From Protopterus annectens (taxonomy: Eukaryota; Chordata; Ceratodontiformes; Protopteridae), in contig NC_056750.1 of assembly GCF_019279795.1 (NCBI RefSeq), forward strand, positions 700,311,721-700,375,720: a stretch of 64,000 nucleotides of DNA, given 5' to 3'. The notes beneath the pieces are model-generated. The model ran no database searches. It had not been told where the DNA came from and saw nothing but the letters and a program-made list of their open reading frames with translations. Position 1 is the first letter of the stretch; each line of letters opens with the position of its first letter. Shown in pieces: positions 10,100 to 21,628 of the stretch. The position numbers were made by a program, and so were the translations under genes.

Positions 10100-11535
10100 G
10101 CACTGAAGAATATACAAAAGGTTATCTTAACTATTAGACTGAGGCATATGTGATGTCCTGGAACTACAGATGTTTAAAAACTCAAAATGCTAGGTTTAAA
10201 AATTATGAACCATGTTCTGTGAACAGTATGTCAAGAGTATCATGTTGAGAAAAAAGTGCGACTTCAGCGGCGTGTTTCTAAAGCGGAAGCTTTCACTTTG
10301 ATGACCTCACGGTAGTTGGTGTAATAGTTAACACAGATGAGATACTGTGTGTTCTTTAACTGAAATCAACCAAAAGCAGGTTTTACTCTCTGGACCATTT
10401 AGAATTGCACGTGGTATCATTCAGTTGCTTTTGTGGCACATATTATAGATATATATATTTTACCACCAGTTTCATCTGTCTGGCCATTCCAACTCAAAAC
10501 AGTACATCCCATTCCCTTTTTTACACTTTACAATTCTTCTGTATACGTTGTTGCGTTGTATAAGAAATAAAACGGCCCATTCTCCCCCTCTGATTTCCCA
10601 TCCTCACCCAGGCATTTTAACAGTGACATTGGGGATGCTCAGACCTCCTCTCTGTGATACCCTAATTGCACAGATGGGAGCCTTGGCTGTCACTTTTTTT
10701 TATTATTACAGTGAGTGTTATGCAGTAATTAAAACACTGCACATGAATTGGGTCTGTTGCTGTTTCTCTCCATTAACAATAACTTTTTTCTTGTGAGTGT
10801 GAGAAGGAATCAGATGCAACTCGAGTGATAGATGGATACACTACAGAATATTATAATTACTTTTGATTTTATTGTTTACCACTATATTCCATTTGCTATT
10901 CATTGTATCAGTAAACCTTCTGTGATCATAACATGATTAATTGAAAAAACTGATTCTTCAAATGACTTGAGTAATAAAATTGTCAGAGTTTTGACTTTTA
11001 AAATAGGATGATCTTCCAAACCGATATGATATGTGGTATTTGTAATGGTAAATATAAAACAAGCAGACATCTGAATGAACAAATCACAAATGAAATAGCC
11101 TAGGAAAGGGAAGATACACTGTGGCCAGTACTTGCATCCCAGGAGCAGCACTTTAAATCTGTCAAAATACATTGGAATGTAATCTAGAAGATTATATTTT
11201 TATTTATTTAAATTTTAAGTAGGTGCTTACTTTTCAGAGTGATGTGCATTTCTTCACGCCCCTTTTATGGCACATACTGATGTGGGATTTAGTGCATGCT
11301 CAGATTGCAGTGTTATAAAATGTGCGTTTCTGTGTAGTGGGTTACGGGGGCGAGTGTGTAATTGTCTGTGTATATATTACAGTTCAAGGTAAATAGCTGT
11401 GATTAGCTTCACACTTCTCCAGCATTAGGTTGTCAAGTTCTCTTAAACGTAATAAATTTGTAAATCAGTAGTAGCACTATATGGCGACTTTAGTAACGTA
11501 CAATTAACATTATATATTTTTTTTTTCTTCTGCAG

Positions 11536-11643
11536 CTATTTGGCTTTGTCCTAATAGTCTTGTTTGTGTACAACTGCTATGTTATCTACACATCCTTCAT
11601 ACAACAGAATTCTGGGAGTACCCAAGATGCACCTGGACAATAA
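11536..11643 (+). CDS. Candidate last coding exon of an unidentified host membrane protein
   Basis: A long pyrimidine tract ending TTCTTCTGCAG (11525-11535) is an excellent splice acceptor. The sequence after it reads LFGFVLIVLFVYNCY, then VIYTSFIQQNSGSTQDAPGQ and a TAA at 11641. That is one hydrophobic, membrane-helix-like stretch plus a short polar tail. AATAAA overlaps the stop, and GTAAGC follows at 11645, so the exon could instead be internal. A second frame is also open but has no such character. I do not recognise the protein, and no partner exon is visible in the window. Confidence 0.35.
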   Translation, partial: LFGFVLIVLFVYNCYVIYTSFIQQNSGSTQDAPGQ

Positions 11644-11798
11644 AGTAAGCCATTATCCACCATTTACCATGCTTGTGTACATAATGTATACAGTGAAATT
11701 CTACAAAAACAGCAAAACAATAAGAACTATGCCAGAACAAAGAAAACACCCTTTTCCCAAAATAATAGAAAACTTTATATCATAATGTCAGAATAGCA

Positions 11799-11801
<3 letters not shown>

Positions 11802-11867
<66 letters not shown>
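11802..11867. repeat. (GT)n microsatellite
   Basis: About 33 GT units, nearly perfect, in unique DNA. ORFs reported across it on either strand are artefacts of the dinucleotide repeat. Confidence 0.98.
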
Positions 11868-11870
<3 letters not shown>

Positions 11871-14023
11871 ATTGCATTCACACAAGTGCATGTGTATCAG
11901 GACTTCATACTGATGAAAAAAAAAAGCATAACTTGAGGGTCGGAAAGTGCAGCAGTTTTCTGCAGCAGCTGTCTTTAATGACTTCTGTACTGACAAAAGT
12001 AAATCTGGCTTCTCATGATGGTGGTGGTTCACCCACTGACTGAAATGGTGTTAAGAGCCTCCTACTTCGATAAGCATAGAGTGAATTCTGTACTGATATG
12101 AACACTATTCCAATGTCGCCAGCAGAATGTGTCAATTTTAGTTCTGTCTGGCATTCTAAGAATACAGTATCAGTACCCTAGTTACCCAGAGCATGGGTTT
12201 TCCATTTATCAGAAGTGAGAAAGGAAATGTGCCTGCTATAGACAGCTAATCAAAGATAAAAATATTATCAGGGTTATGTCATTCCCCCACAATGCCATGC
12301 CATCTTCTGTGTCAAGACTGCTGTAAGTAAGCCTTGAACTCTTTGATGTAGAAAAAGGTAAGTAAAAAGGCATGTGCTAGGATCCTTTATGTTTTACCTT
12401 TGTGGTTTCACACTTGAATTGTTTATAAAACCCAAAAGTAGTGCTTAATCTAATGCTTCTTTAGTTAATTTCTCGCTATCACTCTATTTTCAGTCATGAT
12501 TTAAAAACAATTATTTTGAGAGCTAATTTAGACAGTATTTACAAGTCTCACCAGTATAGCCAGTAACACAAACTAATAAGAACAATATAGACACTGAGGC
12601 ATTGAAAGTTGCTGTATTATTCAACTAGATATATTCAAGTTCAGATATATTTTCTGTGTTCGCTGTTAACTTGCATGGCTATAGATATACAAAGTGGCCT
12701 TTGAGAGAAAGAAGGTTACAGTAATAATCTCAAATAGAATTCTTTCCACATTTTACTTTTATTGGCCTTTCCTGACACTCTGGTTCCTTCCTTACCCATC
12801 TGATCTACTTATTCACCACTGGTTGGTAGCAGCCTCTTTGCTGTCTGGTAGGCCATGGTGAGCCACTGTGTGTGTGTATGTATGTTATTTCTGATTTGTC
12901 CCACTGCAGCCATAGCAGTGCAGGCAAGACACAGACATTCCTCTAGTATGTTTCCCCTGTGAGTTTTATGATAGTGTTGGAGCTCTCTTCACTATCACTC
13001 TGCACTCGTATAGTTTTGCCATCAAAATTGGTGACTTTTCCCACCCCCATAGTTAGGACCTCTGGGACTAGATTCACTATTCATCCTGGCCTCATGGTTT
13101 GCACTCTTGATCTATTCCACTGCACTACAAAGCAGACAACTCTTTGTACTAATGAACTGCTAAACATGGTTCATCCAAGACATTATATAAATAGTAGCAA
13201 TTCAAGTTTCTTAGCTAATTTCAGGCATTGTGTGTGGCAACATGTATAGTCCAAGATAGATGAAGCACATTGCATTATCAACATTATTAATAATTATTCA
13301 ATCAACTGTTAAAACATTTGCCATTAGGGTAACAGGTCATGCTCTAAAATACTGATTTTTATTTACTGTCAGATAACTAGTAGAGAGTTGTTTCGGGAGA
13401 TGAGGGTATTTACTTGGGTCATGATACGTTTTTTTTTAAAGTGCTAATTTTTCAGACCCTATCCAACTTGACTATGAAGGGACCCCCACAACCATTGCTA
13501 ACCTGTTTGACCCCTTTGTTTTTACTGTCTGGGAAGATTAGCCTTTCAGCAGTCATCTGTGTTGTCAGCTTAGTACAGAGGTACCAAGTACCTTAATCTG
13601 TAGCTACTGAGAATTTTTATACTACTTACAACACCCCCAGACTAGGTTATATTGTACAAAGGTCACTGGTATTTTGTTTTTTTTTTTAATGTACTCTCTT
13701 GTTCAATCCTGTGTGGGCCGTTGGCAGTGTTGAGTGCTTGACCTGCCACTCTGTACCAGAAGGTGGTGTAACAAGATCTTGCATTCCCCTTGGCAAGCTG
13801 ATAGGTCCAGGTAGTTAGACTCGTATTGCTGGAACTGTATTCAGGGTAATCATGCTGTACCACGTATACTTTATACAGGGATGGTATGCCCAGCTTTTTT
13901 GGCCACATCCATGTCCTTTTAATAAAACTCTTGTATTTATATAAAATAAATTTTTATTGCAAAAGAAGGAAAAAGAACAGTAGTATTTAGTGGAACAATG
14001 GAATAACTTCTAAGGCTCTTGGC

Positions 14024-14153
14024 CAGAATCAGAAAGGGCCACTTCCAGCAGTAAACCATAACATGGGCTGCTACTGCTGGCAGCAGCCCTTTCTGATTCA
14101 GAAACAGGCCCACTGTGGTGATCCTACATACTCTGTAGGATCACTGCGGTGGG
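14024..14153. repeat. Nested hairpin, possible small palindromic element
   Basis: Inner arm pair 14109-14128 and 14134-14153 (CCCACTGTGGTGATCCTACA and its near-perfect inverse) around a 5-base loop. A second pair, CAGAATCAGAAAGGGC (from 14024) and GCCCTTTCTGATTCAG (ending 14101), lies just upstream. Two adjacent hairpins suggest a foldback or MITE-like element, though I see no clear target duplication. Confidence 0.55.
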
Positions 14154-15560
14154 CTCTCTCTTTGGCCAAGCTACGTACTAATGAGTGATTGCAAGGGAGC
14201 CACCTATAATAATTAGCTATTTGCTGTCTCCTGGAAATGCCTGCTCTCCAGTTCTGCTCATCAAGTTAATTAAGTCAGCCAAAAGTTTGTATTCATCCAT
14301 TACTTTCAGATGGTAAGATAATATTATAGGTAAGTTACAGGAAGTATAGTGGATAGGTATTGGTGGTGGTGGGGGGGTTGTGAAGGCTTGTGTGTGTGTA
14401 TGTGCACGTGTGTGTGAATGTATGTAGAAAAATGACTGGTCTCAGGTGAGTGTGTGTGGACAAGTTGGTCAGTGAATCCAGTCAGATGTGGAAGGTTGTG
14501 TGTCTGTTCATGAATATGTATGCATATTTGTTTTTTTTGGGGGGGGGGAGGGGGGTTGTCACCTCTGAACTCACCTAGACTAATAGACACTAGATACCAG
14601 GGAGACCAAGTCTATCCCTTTAAGAAGTAATGATTTCGAGAGGGGAGTTTACAGAGCAGATCTTTATTCCTCTACTCCAGCTGAAAATGTCAGAATAACT
14701 TGCTTTTTGCACCTTGATTTATTTTCTGAACACTAAGACCTATGAAACTCTGTCATTGACTGTTGCCTTGTTGATTTGACAGTATGTATAAGAGGCAGAA
14801 TCAGCAGTGTCGTACAATAGGTCACAGTTGGGAAGGAAAGGGTTATATCCCTATGGAGAGCTGACTTGTCTCTTAATGAGTGCTAAAGACTTCCCTAATA
14901 AATCTGTGAGGAGCACTGGACAACACCAGGAAAAAAATAAAAATATTGCTCTAACTTAAACAGTTAATAGAACTATAGTTCTAACATCATATTGTATTTT
15001 CTGAACAGCATAAAAAATTAAACTAATATACACACACAGATGTGCGTTTGTGTGTACGTGTGGGTGGGGAGTGAATAAGGGGTTCCTGTGGCAAGGCATT
15101 GCTTGGGCTTCCAGAGGTGATTATCGCAGAAAGTGGTGATTAGTACTAGTGGTAACACCATGCCATTCTGACATGTAAAAATTTGTCAGTAAGGAGTTCT
15201 TTCCTCATTGTGATTAATGCGTCTGTGAGTCGCAGGTTTTTATGATCATGGAAATAGTCCCTTTTGGCAGCATCTCTTAGACTTTCTGCTGAGATTATTT
15301 CTGAATAGTAGGGTATACTTTAATGAACACATTCAAAATTGGATTAGAAATGTGGCAGTTGTGTTCATTAGATGCTGTAAAGCATAGCATTCAACTTTGC
15401 TCAACAGTTAAGTCCCAAAGTCAAAAATAAAGGGGGGACAAAGACACAAAATCAAGGACCATTTTTAAATATTATTTTAAGTCATTTAAAAAGTTAATAG
15501 TACAGCTGATTTTACATCAGTATTCATTTTCTGAGCAATATGTATGAAACTTTAAATCTG

Positions 15561-15730
15561 ATGTCAGTCTTCACGTATTCGTTGACTGTGGAATCGACAC
15601 AGATGTTTACTACAGCTCGCGCCTTCAAAACGCTCGAGCTAGGCTCTACCCGTAATGCTCCTGTGTTACCTTAGATCTCATTTGCTGCTTCTTGTGACAA
15701 ATGCATCTGACCTCTCTCGAGCTTTGGCAG
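15561..15730 (+). repeat. D4 left ITR, cut by D5
   Basis: Starts near ATGTCAGTCTTCACG, which the D4 ICR at 36.9 kb supports. It contains CTCGAGCTAGGCTCTACCC, GTAATGC and AGATCTCATTTGCTGC, as in other left ITRs, and is interrupted by D5 right after TTTGGCAG. Confidence 0.75.
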
Positions 15731-15863
15731 ATGTTATGTAGTCCTATCTTGCCTACATTCTTTCAGACTCGGCCGATTTTTCTAGCTCGAAGTCTTTCAT
15801 TGGTTGGCCTAGGCAGGTATCCCATGGTGCACTGCTCCATATCCCCAGATCTCGTTTGCTGCT
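15731..15863 (+). repeat. D5 left inverted terminal repeat
   Basis: Pairs with 21629-21817. Shared blocks include GACTCGGCCGAT, CTAGCTCGAAGTCTTTCATTGG, GGTATCCCAT and CATATCCCCAGATCT. The right copy is about 30 bases longer at the outer end. Confidence 0.92.
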
Positions 15864-16284
15864 CATGTAGCATGGACGTGGTCTCGCTTGGCTGTGGCCA
15901 AGTACCCTCTTTTTCTTGTCTTAAAGAAAAGTTTTGACTCTTATCAAAAGCTATTTTCATAGCTATTTGTCTAAGTTTTGTCTAAGTTGTGATTGTGTGA
16001 TTGTGTGGGTATCCTGCTGACTTTTCCCTCGGGCTAGGCCCGTTTCCGTTAGAGGGCCTAGTCCTCTTCATATTGCCTTCTGTGTGAGTACGGTCTAGAC
16101 CGTGTAAGTTAGAGGTTTGGGCTATTCCCTTTCCTTGTGGGTTTCAATCCCTTTGTTAAGAGTTTATTTTTGTCCTTAGTGTGTGTGTTTGGTCACTGTT
16201 TAGCATTCGTTCCCGCGTTTTGTGGTGTGAACACCTGTGAGTTGTTCTCAGACTTGGTTTTGCCTTTTTGGTGTAGTAGTGAAG

Positions 16285-18330
16285 ATGTCTAAAGATCTCC
16301 CATGGAGCACAAACCTTCGGGTTTCAGAAAGTGCTCTAATGTGGGTACAAAATGCCCATTACCAACGGGCATTCCATTTGTGTCTATTGTCTGGGAGCCA
16401 TCCATCTGCAGGAATTCTGCAGTTTTTGTCATGTGTTCAGTCCTAGCGTTCTCCAAGAGAGAAAGTATAAGCTAATTTTAAAGTGACTCTTGAAACCCTC
16501 TTTTGAAGAGGCTATGGATTCGTCTTCCAGTGGCAAATCAAAATCTGGCAAGTCAAAAAAGAGATCTCCGGCTCTGTCAGCTTCATTGGAGCCTCCGGAG
16601 AAATTCTCAAAAACTGCATAGAATTCCTCGGCTCCACTGTCCTCGGGGCCGCAGGAAGTGTCTGTGTTGATGGAACTGGCGTCTGCTCCAATTTTATTGG
16701 AACCTCTTGGAGCTGATCACCCAGTCTCAGACCAGTTTCTCCTGAGAGGAGATCTCATTTTCCCTCCCTATCTTCCAAATCCTCCAGGACCCTTTTGGAT
16801 GTGGATGTTGATAGGGTGGTTCAAAGGCTTCTCCAGTCGCCGGTTTTGGCAAAATAGTTTTCGGCTCCTGCCCAGTCTGCTCTGGAGCCCGACCCGACCC
16901 CATCTTCGATCATTCCTCCGAGCGAGCGCAACTCTGTCTTCAGAGCCGGAGTGTTCCACGCCATGTAATGTTCCTAGGCCGGCTCCGATGCCCCCTTTGG
17001 CTCCATTGGTACTGGTGTCGGCTCCGTCCTCTGGGTTCGGGACTCTGGATTTTTCGGTTGGGCCTGAGGAGGACATCTCTGGGCTTATTTCGGTCCCGAG
17101 CCTCCCTCTTGGTGCCTCTGCTCGGGGAACTCCGACCCTCATCATGGCCTCGGAGGCTGGTCGCTCCTCTGATTCGGGGGGGGGTGGCCTTTGAGGCTAT
17201 ATGGACCGCGCTGGCCAGATCGTCAGCTACATCAGGCGGGTCGGTCACTCTGTCCCCCACCATTCCGGTGAGAGCTTCTGATCACCACCCATCCATGGAC
17301 AGCAGAGCACTAGGGCCTAGGGATACCCCCACAAGTGGTCCCCAGATTTCTGAGGGTCCCTCAGAGTTCGCGCCTGAGGAGCCCCCCAGAAAGAAAACAT
17401 GCAAGAGGAAGCACATAGACTCCCGGGATGAGTCCCTTATCTCTGATACTGATCTCGAGGAATCAGAGGGGTCCCCCAAGTCATCCTCTGAGGTTTCTTT
17501 CTCCGATATCCTGGAGATACTGAAAGAGGTGACTGGCCGTCAAAAGCCCCTTCCGAGGAGGAGTCAGTATTCCTTAAGGCTTTTGGTGCTCAGCTCTCCA
17601 CCTCCTGGGTGTCTCCACCATTCGACGAACTCCTTGATCTGATTTGTCGAAGAGTGTGGGAAAACCCTGATTCTGTGGAGCCCATGCCCAGGTGTCCCAA
17701 CAAGTTTCTTTCCGCCCACAGGGCAAAGAGTTTGTCTAAAGGAGTCCCTGTAGATGCCATGGTGGTGGCGGCAGCCACTCAGAAGGAAGTAGCAGAGTCT
17801 TCTTCATACTTCCATTCTCCTAACAAGGAGTCTAGGACCATGGATCGGTACAGGAAGCGTACCCTCTCGTCAGCAACCTTTACCTTGCAGTCGCTGAATT
17901 ACCCGTGTCACTTCACTCTGCTCCAGAGAGATCTCCTGAAGGAGTTAGGAGATACTCTTGTGGGTAACGTTCCTGAGGCAGTGGCTCAGACGGTTAACGC
18001 CCAGGTCTCTACCCTCAACTCCATTGTTAACTCATCCATGCGGCTCATTTCGTATGCAGCTGTGGGAGTGGTTAGGGCAGCAAGCTCAGGAGTCACCCTT
18101 AGAAGGCAAGTCTGGCTGTGCCTGTGTCACTTTGCGGAGGCCTTCAGTTCTTCCTTCACTGACTTTGATGGGTCTTCTTTGTTTGAGACCAAAGTGAAAG
18201 ACACCCTTACCAGGTGCGAGCAAGAGGGAAAGACCCTGTCTGCCGTAGGGGTCTGTTTTTCCCTTCCTTCTAGGCCTTATCCCAAGGCCCAGCGGGGGGG
18301 GGATGTGGTTCAAGAAATCACAGAGGTTTT
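16285..18330 (+). pseudogene. DIRS gag (D5), frameshifted
   Basis: Begins at the ATG near 16285. The cysteine module is read in a second frame (TGHSICVYCLGAIHLQEFCSFCHVF) and a TGA follows at LILK. Serine/proline-rich linker with SLPLGASA, then PPRKKTCKRKH (NLS-like) and the acidic SDTDLEESEGSPKSSSEVSFSD-type block near 17450, in a third frame. From 17609 the C-terminal core is open: PVDAMVVAAATQKE, NKESRTMDRYRKR, QVSTLNSIVNSSMRLISYAA, then the RG-rich SRGRGGYSGRR tail (about 18360). Gag and RT share one frame from 17609 onward. Confidence 0.85.
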
Positions 18331-18988
18331 TTTCCTGCCGTACAGGGTGAATCCCCCCTCCAGAGGCAGGGGAGGTTATTCAGGGAGACGTCACCCCAGA
18401 GGCAGAGAGGGCCCCCACAATTCGGAGACCGTGATTCCTTTCGTGGCTCTCCCTACTCTCGTTCCTGAGGGATTGCCTGGCTGTGCTTATCTGGAGCCAG
18501 TCAGGGGTCGAATTTCGTTATATCCGGAAGCCTGGGAAAACATTACCCAGGACCGATGGGTATTCCGGATAATTTCTGGAGGTCATCTCATTCCATTTAC
18601 ATCAGACCCCCCGTCAATCAGAAAAATCCCAGACGTTCCACCCAGTCAAAGGGACCAAGCAGCCTCAGAGGTCTCAAAGCTGCTAGAAAAAGGAGCCATC
18701 CAGCGTGTCCCCTCAGACCAAATCGGATTAGGGACTTACTCAAGATTCTTTTTGGTGCCGAAAAGAACAGGGGACCTGAGACCCATATTAGATCTCAGCC
18801 AACTGAACAACTATGTACAGAAGTCCAAGTTCCATATGATCATACTACAATCGATTCTCCCATTGTTGGGAGAGGAGGTATGGATGTGCTGCATCGACCT
18901 CAAGGATGCTTACTACCATGTGAAAACGGACAGGACATCCAGGATTCACCTACGCTTCCAGCTGGGAGCCAGTTATTTCCAGTTTTGA
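17609..18988 (+). CDS. DIRS gag C-terminus fused to RT N-terminus (D5), 459-aa ORF
   Basis: A single open frame from the gag core through the RG-rich tail (residues about 245-265) into RT: PDVPPSQRDQA, LLEKGAIQRVP, YSRFFLVPKRTGDLRPILDL and motif A CCIDLKDAYYHV with the catalytic Asp. It ends at a TGA inside RT (GASYFQF*). After the stop the RT continues in two frames, so the ORF is a fragment of a longer gag-pol reading. The same TGA is present in D9. No stop or frameshift separates gag from pol here. Confidence 0.8.
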   Translation: MSPPFDELLDLICRRVWENPDSVEPMPRCPNKFLSAHRAKSLSKGVPVDAMVVAAATQKEVAESSSYFHSPNKESRTMDRYRKRTLSSATFTLQSLNYPCHFTLLQRDLLKELGDTLVGNVPEAVAQTVNAQVSTLNSIVNSSMRLISYAAVGVVRAASSGVTLRRQVWLCLCHFAEAFSSSFTDFDGSSLFETKVKDTLTRCEQEGKTLSAVGVCFSLPSRPYPKAQRGGDVVQEITEVFFLPYRVNPPSRGRGGYSGRRHPRGREGPHNSETVIPFVALPTLVPEGLPGCAYLEPVRGRISLYPEAWENITQDRWVFRIISGGHLIPFTSDPPSIRKIPDVPPSQRDQAASEVSKLLEKGAIQRVPSDQIGLGTYSRFFLVPKRTGDLRPILDLSQLNNYVQKSKFHMIILQSILPLLGEEVWMCCIDLKDAYYHVKTDRTSRIHLRFQLGASYFQF

Positions 18989-20340
18989 GCCCTGCCCTTG
19001 GTCTCACCACAGCCCCCAGGCTGTTCACCAAGTGTATGGTAGTGGTGACGGCTCACTTGAGACGTCAGGGATTCCAAATGTTTCCGTGTCTGGACGACTG
19101 GCTCCTTACCGCCCCTATCAGGCATCAACTAGTTCAAACCATGGACGCTACCATCACTTTGTCACCAGTTGGGTATAACAATAAATTGGGAAAAATCTGC
19201 TTTATTGCCCTTACAGCGTGTCACCTTTATAGGAGCAGAATTAGGCACCATTCGAATGCGAGCATTTTTACCGCAGGAAAGGATCAGAGTCTTATAACAA
19301 CAGATACACATGCATTTGTCCCTGAGGCAGGCGAAGGCAAGATGGGTTCTCCAGCTCCTAGGGACCCATGGCAGCAACAATCATGCTGGTCCCTCTAGCG
19401 AGATTGCACATGAGAATTCTCCAATGGTTCCTCTATGTTCAATGGTCTCTCCAAAGACTTCCACTTTCTCGCTCCATTTTGCTCACGGACAGATGCAAGC
19501 AGGACCTCGGTTGGTGGCTGCGCACCAACAATTTGGATGGGGGAAGGTCCTGCGCCCCACCCATCCCGGTTGCCACGGTGACCACGTATGCCTCCTAGAT
19601 GGGGAGGGAGGCATTATCTTGCAGGACAGTCGAAGGCATGTGGCAAGAGCACAAGATACATCTCCATATAAAGGTCCTACAGATGAGAGCAGTGCTACTT
19701 GCGTTGCAGGCACTTCAGAGTCTTCTACCTCTAGGGATGATTGCGATACACTCAGACAACATGTCAGTAGTGTGGTATCTAAACAAGCAAAGGGGAACCA
19801 GGTATCCTCTGTGCAGAGAGGCCATGTGACTGTGGCATTGGTCAGTAACTTCCCAACGGTTTTTGGTGGAAACGCACATTCTGGGGAAGTCCAACGTGAT
19901 TGCGGACAGGCTAAGCAGAGCTATTCTGATGCCTTACGAGTGGTCCCTGAATAACCTGGTTGCAGAGCGAATCTTCAGTAGATGGGGTCAGCCTTGCTGC
20001 GACCTTTTTGCCAGCCCCCTCAATGCAAAATGCAGCAACTACGTCACGCTGATCCCCTCACAGGGGGAGTCACCCAGGGATGCTCTGGTTCACGATTGGC
20101 CCTCCAGTCTGCTTTATGCTTTCCCTCCGTTTCCTTTGCTGTCGAAGGTGATTCAGAAAGCGCAATCCTTGGGAAGCAGAATGATTCTGATTGCTCCACA
20201 CTGGCCTTGCCAAGTTTGGTTCCCCTTTCTTTATCAATTCATTGTGGACACTCCTCGGTCTCTGGACCCTCAACCAGATTTACTGACACACGTCGGGACA
20301 GTTCCACCCCTCCCTGATGACCCTCCGGTTGACCACTTCC
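18989..20340 (+). pseudogene. DIRS RT C-terminus, RNase H and methyltransferase-like part (D5)
   Basis: After the TGA, one base is missing in the motif-B region (CCCTTGGTCTC against CCCTTTGGTCTC in D6 and D9). Motif C reads FPCLDDWLL, with both Asp kept and the usual Tyr changed to Cys. RNase H near 19580 reads VTTYAS where other copies have VTTDAS, a lost catalytic Asp. HSDNMSVVWYLNKQ (19750), LGKSNVIADRLSRAILMPYEWS (19880) and the conserved YAFPPFPLLSKVI...MILIAPHWPCQVWFPFL (20110-20230) follow. Confidence 0.85.
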
Positions 20341-21369
20341 ATCGTTAGACTTCATAATTTCTCACCAGAAGTGGTTCATACATTATCGTCCTCTCATAAA
20401 CCATCCACTAGAAAGATTTATTCTAGTAAATGGAAAAGGTTTTCTATCTGGGCACATACCCGAGGCATTGATCCTTATACAGCTCCAATCGCTTCAGTCT
20501 TGGAGTTTTTGTCTATGCTTTTTCATCAGGGTTCCGCATCAGCTACCATCAAAGTTCAACTGGCAGCGATCTCTAATTTTCATGTAGGGAATGAGCCTAG
20601 TCTCATGGTGCATAGACTATGCAAGGCGTTCCTGAAGGGTACTGTGTTGCTCCGTCCCCCAGTCTCTGAACCAATCATGCCCTGGGATCTCAATTTTGTT
20701 CTACAAGCCCTTACTGTGCCACCTTTTGAGCCTGCAGCTACCTGCGAATTGAAATTCTTGACCTGGAAAACAGCCTTCTTAACAGCAATCACTTTAGCAA
20801 AGCAAGTTTCAGAAATTCAAGCCCCCTCTATCAAACCTCCATACTTAATCTTCCATAAGGACAGGGTCTTTCTTAGACCAAACCCTTCTTTCCTTCCTAA
20901 AGTGGCTTCCGTGTCTAATCTAAATCAATCCATTGAGTTGCCTGTGTTCTTTCCTCACTTTTCTAACAAGGCAGAATTTAGATTTTACCAGTTGGATGTA
21001 CACAGGCAATTGCTTTTCTATCTGCACCGAACAAAAGATATCCGGAAGTCTGACCAACTTTTTGTTTTCTTTTTGGAAAACCGAATGGGGTCCCCGGTCT
21101 CCAAGGTCACCCTATCTAGATGGATATCTAGTTGCATCTCTTTCATCTGCCAAGCAGGAGGTAAAGATCTGCCATTTCCGGTCAAGGTTCACTCTACTCT
21201 GGCTGTTTCCACATCTACAGCCTATCAAGCCAGATTGTCAATGGATGATATATGTGCTGCAGCTACTTGGGCTTCTCCTCACACATTTGTTTCTCATTAC
21301 AAATTGGACATGGTTTCCAGGGGCAGGTCTTCCTTTGGCTCCACAGTTCTCAGGAGTATTTCCCTATGA
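20317..21369 (+). CDS. DIRS tyrosine recombinase (D5), 350-aa intact ORF
   Basis: The longest undamaged YR in the window. An N-terminal SAM-like part (KPSTRKIYSSKWKRFSIW, near residue 30) is followed by the catalytic domain: PPFEPAATCELK, ITLAKQVSEIQAP, FHKDRVFLRPNP, LPVFFPHF, HRQLLFYLHRTKD, VSKVTLSRW, KVHSTLAVST, AAATWAS, SHYKLDMV. The Arg preceding VSE is Gln and the second Arg of HxxR is Leu, while His and Tyr remain. The ORF is open but two of the key arginines are gone, so it is probably inactive. The start ATG is uncertain because the frame overlaps the end of pol. Confidence 0.85.
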   Translation: MTLRLTTSIVRLHNFSPEVVHTLSSSHKPSTRKIYSSKWKRFSIWAHTRGIDPYTAPIASVLEFLSMLFHQGSASATIKVQLAAISNFHVGNEPSLMVHRLCKAFLKGTVLLRPPVSEPIMPWDLNFVLQALTVPPFEPAATCELKFLTWKTAFLTAITLAKQVSEIQAPSIKPPYLIFHKDRVFLRPNPSFLPKVASVSNLNQSIELPVFFPHFSNKAEFRFYQLDVHRQLLFYLHRTKDIRKSDQLFVFFLENRMGSPVSKVTLSRWISSCISFICQAGGKDLPFPVKVHSTLAVSTSTAYQARLSMDDICAAATWASPHTFVSHYKLDMVSRGRSSFGSTVLRSISL

Positions 21370-21408
21370 GCCACCCAGGATGTAGGTGCTAGGGATGCTG
21401 TCCCACGG

Positions 21409-21507
21409 GTAAGAATGTAGGTGAGATAGGACTACATAACATCAAGAAGGTTACGTACTCACCATAACGTTCAATGTATGTAGTCCATCTTGCCTCACAT
21501 TCTTACT
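21409..21507 (+). repeat. D5 internal complementary region (ICR)
   Basis: First half GAATGTAGGTGAGATAGGACTACATAACAT is the inverse of the left end at 15731. Second half ACGTACTCACCATAACGTTC...GCCTCACATTCTTAC is the inverse of the right end. Confidence 0.92.
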
Positions 21508-21628
21508 TACCCTCCCACCTTCCCCCTTCCTGGAGGATTTGGAAGTTAGGTTGTTTATCTGCAGAGTTCCCTTGCTTGTCTTATTCTTTACCTGGATGTG
21601 ATGTGTGCATGGGGTACAAATGAGTTTC

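Larger units (their letters stand above)
10100..15559. other. Apparently unique AT-rich DNA between DIRS copies
   Basis: No DIRS or LINE coding motifs on either strand. Contents: a candidate terminal exon (11536-11643), a (GT)n microsatellite (11802-11867), AATAAA signals near 13920 and 13945, a nested hairpin (14024-14153) and GT/G-rich DNA (14350-14560). The short ORFs inside it have no recognisable motifs. It may be intronic or 3' flanking sequence of a host gene. Confidence 0.5.

Noticed and set aside
11775..12043. Open frames across the (GT)n tract on both strands
   Set aside because: Cys-Val and His-Thr runs are translations of the dinucleotide repeat.
12959..13249. 96-aa frame in unique DNA
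   Set aside because: No motif, membrane segment or splice signals; length is within chance.
16768..17263. Minus-strand frames of 107-125 aa
   Set aside because: They are antisense to the GC-rich D5 gag linker, which is identified by order and homology on the plus strand.
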